Source of the DNA: Vulcanimicrobiota bacterium
GTDB lineage: Bacteria; Vulcanimicrobiota; Xenobia; Xenobiales; JADMJV01
DNA: 64,000 nt
Assembly (NCBI GenBank): GCA_019637395.1
Contig: JAHBVR010000011.1
Span: 62,001-126,000 of the forward strand
Reading direction: 5' to 3'
The number at the start of each line of letters is the position of its first letter. The first letter of the stretch is position 1. This document shows, piece by piece, positions 50,970 to 60,355 of the stretch. The notes beneath the pieces were generated by a model. It was not told where the DNA came from, made no database searches, and was given only the letters and a program-made list of their open reading frames with translations. The position numbers and the translations under genes were made by a program.

Positions 50970-51799
50970 AATACCAGTCCCGTCTTTCTGGACAAGGAGA
51001 GCTGGGGGAAATGCCCGGACTCCGGCGCAGAGAGAAAGACCTGGTGGTCCGAGTGCACCTTCTGGACGGGGACAAGGCGTCCATCATCGTCCATTTGGAG
51101 CACGAGGCCCAGAACCATCAGAATATGCCAGAGAGAATGTTCATGTACTTTCGCCGTTTGCTCGAATTACATGACACGGACCAGATTTACCCGATCTGTG
51201 TCTTCTCTGCCCGAGCCAAGAGCCCCCGGCCGACGGAATACAAGATCCAGTGCCATGATCTCACTACCGTGACCTTCTGTTATCGGACCGTTGAGCTGGC
51301 CCACCTAGACTGGCGGGCCTTCCTCAAAAAGCCCAACCCCGTGGCCAGCGCCCTGATGGCTCGAATGGCCATTCGGCCCGAAGACCGCCCTCAAGTCAAG
51401 GCCGAATGCTTGCGTATGCTGGCGAATCTGAGGGTAGACTATGACAAGGCCGCGATCATCGGCCACTTCGTGGAGAGTTACCTGAAGCTCACTGCTGAAG
51501 AAGTGAGGACATTCGAACGCATAGTAGAACTACTACCTCAAGAAGAGAAGGAGACGGTCATGACCTACACCACCAGTTGGCACCGCGAGGGACGTAAAGA
51601 AGGACGCCTCGAGGGGCGCAAAGAGGGACACCACGAGGCGAGTCGAGAGATCGCCCTTCGGTTGCGCGCTTCGGGAGTAGACCTGCAGACAATCGCAAGC
51701 TGTACAGACCTCACCATCTCCGAGGTTGAGTCGCTCACAGAGAAGAGTCCCGCGAGGATACGGCAATCAGCTGACCAGATGCCTCAAGAAGGGTCGTAA
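50970..51799 (+). pseudogene. Truncated, frameshifted Rpn/PD-(D/E)XK transposase-type gene
   Basis: The intact frame from 51011 reads EKDLVVRVHL, IIVHLEHEAQ and ERMFMYFRRLLELHD, then a charged tail with GRKEGRLEGRKEGH, typical of the RpnA-type recombination nuclease family. The preceding codons in another frame (VFLDKESWGK) match the family's segment just before it, and the ~50 N-terminal residues of the family are absent. So the gene is 5'-truncated with at least one frameshift. Only a remnant. Overlaps the convergent SUKH gene by 33 bases. Confidence 0.7.
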
Positions 51800-52873
51800 T
51801 CGATTGAAATCGAGGACGACCTTCTTATTATGCAAGGCTTCCTTGGACTGAGCGGCCACCTGGTTGTCCGGCTGTAGTTCGAGGGCGCGCAACAAAATCG
51901 CCATGGCCTCGGCCGAGAAGCCCTTTTTGTGGGCCAGGAAGGCGGCCTCGGTGAGTCGCTTGGCGGCCGCCTTCTCCTCTCCCTGGGAGTGCAACGTGAC
52001 GGCCAGGCGCACGGTATCGGCCACTGACTCGGGCAGGCAGACCAGACTGTCCACTTCCAGCGCGTCCGGCGTGATGCGCACGTTCAGATAGACGGTCCAA
52101 TTAGGGGGGACTTCCAAGACGATGCGCAGGCAATCGAAATCGGTGGCCTCAACGCGCACGAAGGCCTGTTTCAGCGCGGCCTCGATATGGCCCTGATTGA
52201 GTCCGAAGGGCAGCATACACTTGGGGCCCATGCGCAAGCCATGCTTGCGGTAGACGTTCAGGCAGCGATCCAGCGGGCTGGTGCCCAGAACTTCGGATTC
52301 CTGAAGAATCGGGAACTTGGGAAAAAGCTCCCTGTGCCACTGCGTGGCCTTGCGCCCGAGCGCGAGGTGTAGCTTTTGCCCCTGCACGAAAGCCTTGCCC
52401 ATCCCATTGTCCAGCGAGGTCGAGAGCCAGCGCAGCCAGCTTTCGAAGTCGGGGAAAAAGGCCGGCCGGAAGGGCTGGTCGCGCAGGTATTGGATGACCG
52501 AACCGGGTGGATTGCCGAAGGTACCGGCCAGATCGACGCACAGATAATCTTCGGAACCGCTGTCCAGCAGCGGAATCCAGGCGGAACTCCACCAATTGGT
52601 GGTACCGGGGGGGCTGGGGCGTTTCCAATCGCCGACCACCGCAGCCATTTCCAGCGCTTCCAGCATGGAGCCGCCCGGGCAGTGAGGGATCTCCCAGGTA
52701 CAATCCCAGAGTAAACCAGCCGGCAACCAGTGAAAGAACTCTTGGAGAACAGGCGGTGTCTGAATACCCTGGCCTAACAACGCCGCCAGACGCGTCTGAT
52801 CGTTTCCAGCCGGCGGCAAATCGGGGATTTGCGTACGCAGGCTCTTGTCCAGTTGGGCCAACCAGGAATTCAT
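51767..52873 (-). CDS. SMI1/KNR4 (SUKH)-like protein with helical tail
   Basis: 368 residues. The N-terminal ~155 look like a SUKH domain: FFHWLPAGLLWDC, SAWIPLLDSGSEDYLCVDLA, GSVIQYLRDQPFRP and SWLRWLSTSLDNG. The C-terminal part contains a TPR-like helix pair (KGFSAEAMAILLRALELQPD). SUKH proteins are often immunity proteins of polymorphic toxins, but no toxin gene is adjacent. 61 bases after the P450 gene on the same strand; Shine-Dalgarno GGAGG. A non-immunity role is equally possible. Confidence 0.72.
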   Translation of the reverse strand: MNSWLAQLDKSLRTQIPDLPPAGNDQTRLAALLGQGIQTPPVLQEFFHWLPAGLLWDCTWEIPHCPGGSMLEALEMAAVVGDWKRPSPPGTTNWWSSAWIPLLDSGSEDYLCVDLAGTFGNPPGSVIQYLRDQPFRPAFFPDFESWLRWLSTSLDNGMGKAFVQGQKLHLALGRKATQWHRELFPKFPILQESEVLGTSPLDRCLNVYRKHGLRMGPKCMLPFGLNQGHIEAALKQAFVRVEATDFDCLRIVLEVPPNWTVYLNVRITPDALEVDSLVCLPESVADTVRLAVTLHSQGEEKAAAKRLTEAAFLAHKKGFSAEAMAILLRALELQPDNQVAAQSKEALHNKKVVLDFNRLRPFLRHLVS

Positions 52874-52934
52874 GGGATATCAGCTTCCTCCAGGAGGGTG
52901 CCTTTGATCTTCCCGCGAGCGGGACCTCCATGGT

Positions 52935-54755
52935 TCAGCTTTTGCGCAGGCGAATCTTGACCGTTTCGTCGTGGCTGTGCACCGAAAGGTCGGAGCCAAG
53001 CTCGATGGGCGCCTGGGATGTGGCCGAAAGGTCGAAAGTCTGCGCAAAACGGCACATCATCAGGTTATTTTCCAAGCGACCCAGTGCCTGACCGATACAG
53101 GAACGCTTGCCTACGCCGAAAGGAGACATGGCGGGAGTGGTGCCGTTGAAGCGGTCGGGATGGAACTCGTTGGCCGGGTAGCCGGTGGCGTCCACGCCCC
53201 AAACCTGCTCATCGCGTTGATTGACGTATAGATTGGTCACCAGGGTGGTGCCCTTCTCAATGTGGACGGGCTTCTCGGCCGGCCCTACGGTCATATCTTC
53301 TTTGGCTTCACGCATGAACAGGTAGAAGGGCGGATAGAGACGCAGAGACTCGTCGGTGACGTTGTCGGCCTGCTTGAGCGAACCCAACTCCTTGACGGTG
53401 GGCACCCGGGCGCTCACTTTGGCGTCGATCTCCTGCTGCAGCCGGGCATATTCCTGAGGATTGCGAGCCAACATCAACAGCGACCAACCCATCAGGGTGG
53501 CCGTCGTTTCGTGGCCGGCCTCCAGAAGGGAAAGCACCTCGTGGCGCAACCGCTCCGCGTCCATCGGCTGGCCGGTGGAGGGATCGACGGCTTCGATCAG
53601 GCCGGTCAACATGTCGCTGGGACGCTCCTGGCTGTGGCGGCGTGCTTCGATCAACGTATCGACACCATTAAGCGTCTTATAGGCGTTGCGCAACTCGCCC
53701 ATGCCGGGCAACTTGCTCAGACTGATGCCGGTGGGATTGAGAGATTCCTTGGTCAGCCACTCGATCTGGGTAGAGAAAGCTTTCTGCATCTTGCTCAGCT
53801 CGTCGTCGCCGAGCTGGCTGCCTAGAAATACCTGTAGGGCCACGTCCAGCACGGCTTTCTGCATTTCCTGACGGGGATTGATTTCCAGCTCCCCATCGGG
53901 GGAGGCAGCCACGCGAGCTTTCAGATCCTCGATGTGGCGGTCGAAGATCTGGCTCAGCTTACCGACCATAGCATCGCTGTGCACAATCTTACCGCTCAGG
54001 TGCGGGCGCAGCGTCTCCTGGATGAACTTCCAGTCCTCACCGCCGCTCAGAAACATGTTCTTTTTGCCGATCAGAAAGCTGGCCCCGTGCCCCTGCATCT
54101 CAGACTTCTTCCAATTGTCCTCGCCGGCGTCGGTATTGAGCAGCGCCTGGCGCAACACATCCTGGCGGGTATCGAAGAGCAGGTGGCCCTTGGTGGGCAA
54201 ATCCACCGTGAAGGAGGGGCCGTGCTTGGCGTGGGCCTCGCGCAAGAAAGCCGCCGGGCTATCGGTAAACTTCATAGCCCGCAGGGCGAAGGAAATCGCG
54301 CCCACCTGCGGGGTATCGGGGATGGCCGCCAGCACGGCAGGCTGTCCGGCCAGCGACAGAGCTGCCTGGACGCCCAGTTTCTGTCCCTGTTCGGCCCATT
54401 GCTCCTGCTTGAGTTCGCGGCGGGCTTCGGCTACCATCTGGTTCAATTCGTCCAGGCCGGCCACCGGCTGCCATTCTCCGCCGGGCAAACGCATACGCAG
54501 CGGCTGATGGGTATTGGCCAGCTCAATGGCCTTTTCGATCTTGGTTTCGCTCCAACCCGTGCGCCAAAAGCTGGGACCGCGCTGCAGCTCCAGACCCATC
54601 TGGCCAGCCAGCTCGACCAGCGAGGGACTCGGGTTTGGGGTAGTACGGCGCGTGGTTTTGGCCGGCGTATCCTCGCTTTGAGGAGCCGGTCTGGCTTCTG
54701 ATTGCTGCTGCTGAGCTCTCAAAAACGGGCAGCGGGAGGCGGCCGAGACGTTCAT
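52935..54755 (-). CDS. Cytochrome P450 with N-terminal extension
   Basis: 606 residues; the P450 core covers about 135-600. Haem ligand motif FGVGKRSCIGQ (Cys), ExxR in DESLRLYPP, and LLEAGHETTATLMGW in the I helix with the proton-relay Thr. It should be a soluble monooxygenase that needs ferredoxin or reductase partners, none of which is near. The first ~130 residues (MNVSAASRCPFLRAQQQQSE, QMGLELQRGPSFWRTG) are an unusual, partly disordered extension. Substrate unknown. Confidence 0.92.
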   Translation of the reverse strand: MNVSAASRCPFLRAQQQQSEARPAPQSEDTPAKTTRRTTPNPSPSLVELAGQMGLELQRGPSFWRTGWSETKIEKAIELANTHQPLRMRLPGGEWQPVAGLDELNQMVAEARRELKQEQWAEQGQKLGVQAALSLAGQPAVLAAIPDTPQVGAISFALRAMKFTDSPAAFLREAHAKHGPSFTVDLPTKGHLLFDTRQDVLRQALLNTDAGEDNWKKSEMQGHGASFLIGKKNMFLSGGEDWKFIQETLRPHLSGKIVHSDAMVGKLSQIFDRHIEDLKARVAASPDGELEINPRQEMQKAVLDVALQVFLGSQLGDDELSKMQKAFSTQIEWLTKESLNPTGISLSKLPGMGELRNAYKTLNGVDTLIEARRHSQERPSDMLTGLIEAVDPSTGQPMDAERLRHEVLSLLEAGHETTATLMGWSLLMLARNPQEYARLQQEIDAKVSARVPTVKELGSLKQADNVTDESLRLYPPFYLFMREAKEDMTVGPAEKPVHIEKGTTLVTNLYVNQRDEQVWGVDATGYPANEFHPDRFNGTTPAMSPFGVGKRSCIGQALGRLENNLMMCRFAQTFDLSATSQAPIELGSDLSVHSHDETVKIRLRKS

Positions 54756-54996
54756 TCCACTCAGAATGCACCCCGGCCATTAAATCTTTATGAAAATGGG
54801 CTTCCGGATATAAAACTCTACGCAGGCTACCCGGACCTCGAGGTCAGTTTTGCCCAAAGTCTGACCGAATTGAAGTCGAGCCCCCGGAACCCTAAGTCCA
54901 GCGATTCTCATGAATTGAGGTAAAAGGCCCATGTCCAACCCCTTTGAAGGCAATGCGAAAGGCCGTTCCGGCATTGCCGCCAGGAGAGGCAACTAA

Positions 54997-55776
54997 TTAT
55001 TTGTGGCCCCCGGCCAGGTTGAAGTGGCCGGTCTGGATTTTGTTGCCCACGCAGATACTGCCGAAGAGCCCGATTGCCAGTCCCACAGCACCGCCTCCCA
55101 AGCCGCCCACAGCATAACCGGCGGTGGCGCCGCCGGCGGCCGAGAGGGCGACGGGCCAGTGGCTGGCCATGTTGGCGTAAAAGTTAGGTTTGTCACCAAA
55201 ATGCTTGGCGTTGGGCAGGTTCAGGAAGGCATCGGGGGCGATGGTTTGGCGGCCGAAGCCGAAGGCCCTGGTCGTCTGAGCTTCGACCGGGTTAGGACAG
55301 GCGCGCAAGGCCTTGTCCACCAGTTCGCTGCAGAAGAACGAGTTCTCGTCCTGGTAGTTGAAGCCTGAGTCATAAGGGCGGCCCAGTTGGGCGCGGGCGA
55401 AATCCAAGGCGGCCTCGCGGTCGGCGGGGGTTTTGTAGTCAGGCCGAACCACCGCCACCTTGAGCGGGCCGTGCAGGTACTCTTCCAAATTGGTGCGAAC
55501 CACGCCGGCGCCGGAGGGGTCGCCGGTAGTAGCTTCCAGCAGCATAGGCTTGCCGTCTTGCCAACCTTCAAAGATGGCGGCGTGGGTGAAGGACGAGCGG
55601 AAGGCCAGGCGTTCCAGGCGCTGCCAGTTGGGGTAAGCATTGTTGGTTTCCAGGATGACGTCACCGGGCTGAACATTGTCCAGAATTTCGCGGCGGGTCT
55701 CTTCGGACACAGATTTGCTGGTGGTAGGAACGCGGATGTCCAGCACGGACGTGATGTTAAAGGCCTGAATTCTCAC
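54997..55776 (-). CDS. YiiX/YebB-like NlpC/P60-superfamily hydrolase with membrane tail
   Basis: 259 residues. VQPGDVILETNNAYPNWQRL, SSFTHAAIFEGWQ (catalytic His) and DENSFFCSELVDKAL (catalytic Cys) define the permuted papain-like YiiX group that acts on cell-wall or lipid substrates. The C-terminal ~50 residues contain a Gly/Ala-rich membrane segment (GGATAGYAVGGLGGGAVGLA). The N-terminus (MRIQAFNITSVLDIRVPTTS) is unsignalled. Confidence 0.78.
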   Translation of the reverse strand: MRIQAFNITSVLDIRVPTTSKSVSEETRREILDNVQPGDVILETNNAYPNWQRLERLAFRSSFTHAAIFEGWQDGKPMLLEATTGDPSGAGVVRTNLEEYLHGPLKVAVVRPDYKTPADREAALDFARAQLGRPYDSGFNYQDENSFFCSELVDKALRACPNPVEAQTTRAFGFGRQTIAPDAFLNLPNAKHFGDKPNFYANMASHWPVALSAAGGATAGYAVGGLGGGAVGLAIGLFGSICVGNKIQTGHFNLAGGHK

Positions 55777-56024
55777 TTGCTTCGCTCTCCTCTGGCGGGG
55801 TGCCCTCTGGGCTGTATCAAGAGTTTAGCTCAAGCGATTTAAGAAATTCTGAAAGAGCTATCCTGGATTCACAAATGAGGAAGCGTGGTTGTACCGTCGA
55901 CTGAGAGTTACGAAATTCTCCAGCCATCCAGGCACGGGCCGACTCTCCCCAGGTGGAGCGCCATTTGAGGACTGCTCCACCCACGCATTACAAGAGGCTA
56001 TCGACGAGCATAACCCACTGGACC

Positions 56025-56687
56025 TTAAAAAAGTCCAGGCAGAATGCGGCTGCGCACCCGCCGGCGGTAGTCCGCGTAGCCGTCCAGGTGCTCCAGCAAG
56101 AACCTCTCCTCCCAGCCGATGCGCACCACAAAGCACAACCACACGGCCGCCAGCGCCCCGGCCGCCCAGGGCGACACCAACACGCATGGAATAGCCGAGA
56201 AGACCAGCAGAAAACCCAAGTATCCCGGATGGCGCAGGCGCCCATAGGGGCCGCGATCGACCACCCGATGGGAGAACTCGCTCTGGTGGCGGACCATGGC
56301 TTCAAAGAACGGATTGGCCTTCTGACTGGCCACGAAAAGGCGCAATCCCGCCAGGTAAAGCACGCTCCCGGCCAGCGCCCAGGGCCATTCCAAGGGCCGA
56401 GCCTGCCGGCCCGAGTCTATTCCTGCCAGGATCAGCATAGCCAGCACACAAAGCTTCAACAGGCTGACCAGGCGATAGTCCCAGGCGGGAGTGCCTTCCA
56501 GATCGTGGCCTCGGCGGGCGAACAGAATCGGATTGTCCCGCTGCAGCCGATAGGCGGCCCAGACCCAGCCGGTCACCATGGGCAGCACGCAAGCATAAGC
56601 GGCCGGCCAGTCCCACCTTCCCGCCGGAATCAGCAGAAAGAACAGGAAGAACAAGCTCACCAGCAAGCCCAGCACCAACCACTTCAT
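56025..56687 (-). CDS. Isoprenylcysteine methyltransferase/PEMT-like membrane methyltransferase
   Basis: 220 residues, five membrane helices. RGPYGRLRHPGYLGFLLVF is the SAM-binding methyltransferase motif (RHPxY), with ALAAVWLCFVVRIGWEERFL and YADYRRRVRSRILPGLF at the end. Methylates a membrane or lipid substrate, unknown here. The start was set at MKWLVLGLLVSL; frames open upstream overlap the divergent gene. Divergent from the secreted helical protein at 56739. Confidence 0.85.
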   Translation of the reverse strand: MKWLVLGLLVSLFFLFFLLIPAGRWDWPAAYACVLPMVTGWVWAAYRLQRDNPILFARRGHDLEGTPAWDYRLVSLLKLCVLAMLILAGIDSGRQARPLEWPWALAGSVLYLAGLRLFVASQKANPFFEAMVRHQSEFSHRVVDRGPYGRLRHPGYLGFLLVFSAIPCVLVSPWAAGALAAVWLCFVVRIGWEERFLLEHLDGYADYRRRVRSRILPGLF

Positions 56688-56738
56688 GAAGTACGGCTTC
56701 GGAGGTTTTCTCGAGGGACCTACACGAAGGCAGGTCCT

Positions 56739-57299
56739 ATGTGGTGGAAGACCCTTTTGCTCTTGGTGGGCCTCACCTGGGGGACGGCGGCCCAGGAATT
56801 GCCCCAAACCAAAACGCCGCTGCCCTCGCGGCTGGAGATCGCCAACGCCGGCTGGGCCCGTTTTGAAGGCTGGTGCGCGGCCAACGTGGTCAGCTACACG
56901 CCGGCCGCCCAAGACCAGATGGCCAGGCTCTACCGCTCCATCCGCGACGAAATCACCGCCAATCAGTCGGAACGCCTGCCGGCTCCGGCCATCGCCCAGT
57001 TGGAGACCGCCTACACCCGAGTGACCGCCTGGCTGGAACTGCGCGCCCCGTTGGCCGGAGCGAGCGCCGGCCCCTGGCTGGCTCAGCTGGCCGACCTCAA
57101 ACACGAGTGCGTAGACAACTGGGGCGGCGCGGCCGATCCCGATCTCAGCAAATACTGGCCCGAGGCCTTCCAGGACAAGAGCGACAAAGCCGAAGCAGCC
57201 GCGCTCAGCGAAGCCTCCAAACAGGTGCGCAAAGTCCAGGAGCCCTCGCGCCAACGCCTGCAGCAGTTCATGTTGAAAGTAAGCGAGCAACTGAAATGA
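56739..57299 (+). CDS. Secreted helical protein, unknown
   Basis: 186 residues. The ATG begins a signal peptide (WWKTLLLLVGLTWGTAAQ). The mature part is helical (RLYRSIRDEITANQ, AEAAALSEASKQVRKVQEPS). The stop overlaps the start of the HEAT/DUF1963 gene by 4 bases (ATGA), so they were probably cotranslated. No family recognised. Confidence 0.65.
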   Translation: MWWKTLLLLVGLTWGTAAQELPQTKTPLPSRLEIANAGWARFEGWCAANVVSYTPAAQDQMARLYRSIRDEITANQSERLPAPAIAQLETAYTRVTAWLELRAPLAGASAGPWLAQLADLKHECVDNWGGAADPDLSKYWPEAFQDKSDKAEAAALSEASKQVRKVQEPSRQRLQQFMLKVSEQLK

Positions 57300-58934
57300 G
57301 CTTTCTGGACGAAGAGGCCCTGGAACTTTATGTGCTGCGCAATCGGCTGGCTTTGATCGTAGAACTCAGTCAAGCGGCCTTCCAGCAGGGCTCGGCCGCC
57401 GACCAGGAAGCCTGGTTGGCCCGATTGACGCAACTCACCGGCCTGGAAACCGAGAACCTGCGGCGCTGGTACGGCCTGGCCTGGATCGACGCCCTTTTTG
57501 ACATGCTGAGCCATCCCAAAGTCCGCCACGAAGCGGGCACGGCTTTGTGCCACCAGGAAGACCTGGGCGAGCGCTGCCAAGAACTGGTAGCGCTGCTTCC
57601 CGAGCTGGGGATTTACGCGGCCCGAGCCCTACAAAAGGGGCTGCCTCTCTCTCGCCGCCTGGAAATCGCCCGCCCCCTGGAAGACCATATGGCTATAGAG
57701 GTGTTGGGTGATAAAGAAGCCGATCGCGCCACTCTCGAGTTCCTCCTGCAGAGGCTGGCCTCGGACCGGCCCATTCACGCCGACCTGGCTCTGATAACGC
57801 CAGTGTTTACCACCCGGAACTCTATCGGGAGGTGGTCCTTTCCCATCTTCGCAACCAGCCGCCGGACAGCAGCCTGGCCGTGCTCTACCACCTGGAAGGG
57901 GAAGAACTCCGGGAATTCATCCCACTTCTCCAACGCCATCTGGCCCTGCCTGGCGACCACCGCTCCAAGTCCCTGCTCTTTCTGGGCCGACTCGGTGTCG
58001 TCGAGGCCGCCGCCTATTTGCGCGACCCCGACCCTCACGTGCGCAGCCAGGCGGTGCGCCTGGCCAGTCCCGAACAGGCTGAGCAGGTGGCCGAGTTGCT
58101 CTCCGACCCCGACCAATACCCGCGTCACACCGCCGCCGAGCGCCTGCTGGAGTGGGATCTGAGCGCCTACGCCGAGCCCCTCTCGGCTCTCAGCGATGAC
58201 GACAACAGCGGACTGCGCCGCGCTCTTAAGGCCGCCTTCAAACGCTGGAATTACAAGCCGCCCAAAAAGGCCAAACTGACCGTCGAACAACAGTTGCGCC
58301 AATTGGGAGAAAAGGGGGCCGCGCTCTGGGAAGCGGCTCTGCCTTCGCTACGCGCTCAGGTTAGCAAAGGGCCTCCGGCTCCAGGAGCCTCCCGGCTAGG
58401 CGGGCGGCCGGACTTGCCCGAAGACCAGAAATGGCCTTCCGGGATGAGCTTTGCCGCCCAGTTCCAGGTGACCGGATTGGAAGGCTTCGACGGCTGGCTG
58501 CTCTTCTTTGTCGACCCCGATCTGGAAGAAGGTTGCGTCCTGCAAATCCCCGCCCATACCGAGCTGAAGCCCAGGGCGACTCCAGCAGGCATCCAGGAGT
58601 TCCCTTCGCTGGCCCTCAAACTAAAAAAAGAGCTGAGTCTGCCGGGACTTTACAGCGAACTGGCCTTTCAGCTCGAACGTCCAACCCGCAAGCTCTATCA
58701 GCGGATCTTGGAGGACGCCGGCCAGGGACCCGGAGACATCCAGCACCGTCTGTTGGGAAATGCAGCCTGGGTCCAGGGGACTTACTGCAGGGCAACGAGT
58801 CGGCCTATCTGCTCGCCCAAATCGATTCCGAGCCCAAGCACCGCCTCTTCTGGGGCGATTCGGGTCGGCTCTTTTTCTTGGCCCCCCGCGACGCCGCCCT
58901 GAGCGAAGCCGAGATGGAAGCGCAAAGCTACTAA
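57296..58934 (+). pseudogene. HEAT/DUF1963 protein gene with two single-base frame changes
   Basis: Three frames join into one ~546-residue product. Segment one (MSFLDEEALELYVLRNRLAL) is helical to near 57793. There a missing base shifts to the frame with HPELYREVVLSHLRNQPP, HEAT-type repeats (GVVEAAAYLRDPDPHVRSQA) and the DUF1963 start (SRLGGRPDLPEDQKWP). A second missing base in a G-run near 58778 shifts to the frame with LLQGNESAYLLAQIDSE, which completes the DUF1963 C-terminus. Both changes remove one base, so they may be sequencing errors in homopolymers or true decay. Confidence 0.72.
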
Positions 58935-58940
58935 ACCTGG

Positions 58941-58967
58941 CGCAAGCTCTCTACAAAAGAGCTTGCG
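58941..58967. terminator. Bidirectional hairpin between convergent genes
   Basis: A perfect 10-bp stem, CGCAAGCTCT / AGAGCTTGCG, loop CTACAAA, lying just after the DUF1963 gene and before the end of the convergent gene at 59025. No T run on either strand, so termination is only probable. Confidence 0.5.
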
Positions 58968-59024
58968 GCCCTGGGTAAAGGATGCTGCGAGTGCTCTCGG
59001 GACCCCACCCGCCGCGGAATTTCT

Positions 59025-59522
59025 TCAGGAGAAGTGAGCGAAAAGCGCCGCCGCTGCGCGGATAGTCTGACTCGAAGGCATTCCCTGAGTCAAGGCGGCC
59101 TGCCGGCTCTGAGGGGACAGATTCAAGTCTTGGCTGTGCGGGTCCTCGGCCGCCCGCCGCGGGCGGCGGTCAAACAAAGGCAGTTCCAAAGGCGGTTCGG
59201 ACGGAACGAAGCTGGCCGGCTCGGATCGCGGCGAGTCCGGGAGGGCTTCCGGCTGCTTCTGCGAGGCTTTGGCTTCCGGTTGGAAAAAGTGATGCTTGGG
59301 TTTGTCGCGCAACATTCCCTCGAGGTTTTCGGCCAGTCGCTTGGAACCGACGATTCCAGCCGTGGCCAGGCGCTGCGCCTCGGCTGGCGCGGGAGCCTGC
59401 ACGGACGGTTGAATATGCGCCGTCTGTTCGCGCTGCAGGCGCAGGGCCTGCTGCTCGGCGGCCAGGCTACGCGCCTGCTCCCACCGGTCGTCTTGAGTCT
59501 TAGGCTGGATCAGAAGGCTCAA
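59025..59522 (-). CDS. Disordered protein, unknown
   Basis: 165 residues, Ala/Gln/Pro/Glu/Arg-rich, no signal peptide or membrane segment (SLAAEQQALRLQREQTAHIQ, SEPASFVPSEPPLELPLFD). Possibly mostly unfolded. Follows the Thg1 gene on the same strand, 80 bases downstream, so it might be part of that transcript. No family recognised. Confidence 0.5.
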   Translation of the reverse strand: MSLLIQPKTQDDRWEQARSLAAEQQALRLQREQTAHIQPSVQAPAPAEAQRLATAGIVGSKRLAENLEGMLRDKPKHHFFQPEAKASQKQPEALPDSPRSEPASFVPSEPPLELPLFDRRPRRAAEDPHSQDLNLSPQSRQAALTQGMPSSQTIRAAAALFAHFS

Positions 59523-59602
59523 AGTCCTCCCATGATAACCGACTCAGATTACCCAACCGAACTCGAATTGTTGCCGGAAAACTCCGATTCTTCCGCCGCA
59601 TT

Positions 59603-60355
59603 TCAGCGCCCGTTCATAAACTTGCGCAAAAACTCCGTATAGGCCGGCCCCAGCGGCAGTTGCTCGTCACAAAAGACGCGCCGGCGGGTGGCCCGGCTCT
59701 CGGCTCCGGTGAGCGGATTGCGCCCGAGCTTTTCGTATTCTTGCCAGTAAAGCCCGCTGCCGCGCTTCTGCCAGCCCGGCAAGTCGTTGAAGTTGACTCC
59801 TCGCTGGAAGAGCAATTCGTTCTTAAAAGCGAAATTACGCCCGTGCAGCTGGCGGGTGGCTGCGCGCACGCTCATGCCTTCCTGGCGCAACTTCCAGTAA
59901 CACCAACCGTTGAGGCAGCAGCGCGTGGCGTCGGCCTGACGCCATTGGAAGTAATCCACCACCACTTCTTCGTTGGCGGCTACGCACAGCCGGCTATCGC
60001 AATGCACCTCCTGCTGAAAAGCCAGGCTCAAGACAGCGCTGGCGGTGGCCGCCGAGATTGATACCAGCTTCTCTTGCTCCCGGTCAAACAGCCGGGTGTT
60101 GCGGTCGAGCAAGATGGAGATCTCGTCGCTCTCGGTGTAGACGTAGAGGGCGTGCATCTCCTCCAGCAGGCGTCCGGCGGCCTGCACCATGGCCTGATGA
60201 AAGACCGGATCGAAGGGCTTCTCGAAGCGCTTCTCGGTCAACTTGGAGAAATTGCGGCCATCCACGCGCAGAATCGGCCAGGCCTGCGGCAGCACCTGCT
60301 GGGAATGATAAATTTCCAGGCGGCGCATGCGCTCGTCCAACTGATCGAATTTCAT
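59603..60355 (-). CDS. Thg1-like 3'-5' RNA polymerase (tRNAHis guanylyltransferase family)
   Basis: 250 residues. RVDGRNFSKLTEKRFEKPFD carries the first metal Asp (D32) and TESDEISILLDR the second site (D77, E78). Thg1-like proteins add nucleotides to the 5' end of RNA in the 3'-5' direction, activating a 5'-monophosphate with ATP or GTP. Bacterial forms repair truncated tRNA 5' ends. The ATG overlaps the RtcA-kinase stop (ATGA): translation of both is coupled, which strongly supports a shared RNA-repair role. Confidence 0.93.
   Translation of the reverse strand: MKFDQLDERMRRLEIYHSQQVLPQAWPILRVDGRNFSKLTEKRFEKPFDPVFHQAMVQAAGRLLEEMHALYVYTESDEISILLDRNTRLFDREQEKLVSISAATASAVLSLAFQQEVHCDSRLCVAANEEVVVDYFQWRQADATRCCLNGWCYWKLRQEGMSVRAATRQLHGRNFAFKNELLFQRGVNFNDLPGWQKRGSGLYWQEYEKLGRNPLTGAESRATRRRVFCDEQLPLGPAYTEFLRKFMNGR

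Noticed and set aside
54780-54996. Small minus-strand ORF between the P450 and YiiX-like genes
   Set aside because: No ribosome site, no conserved pattern; the stretch more likely holds the P450 promoter.
55777-56024. Possible small gene or RNA in the 248-base gap
   Set aside because: No start with a ribosome site, no cloverleaf and no terminator; I see nothing in it.
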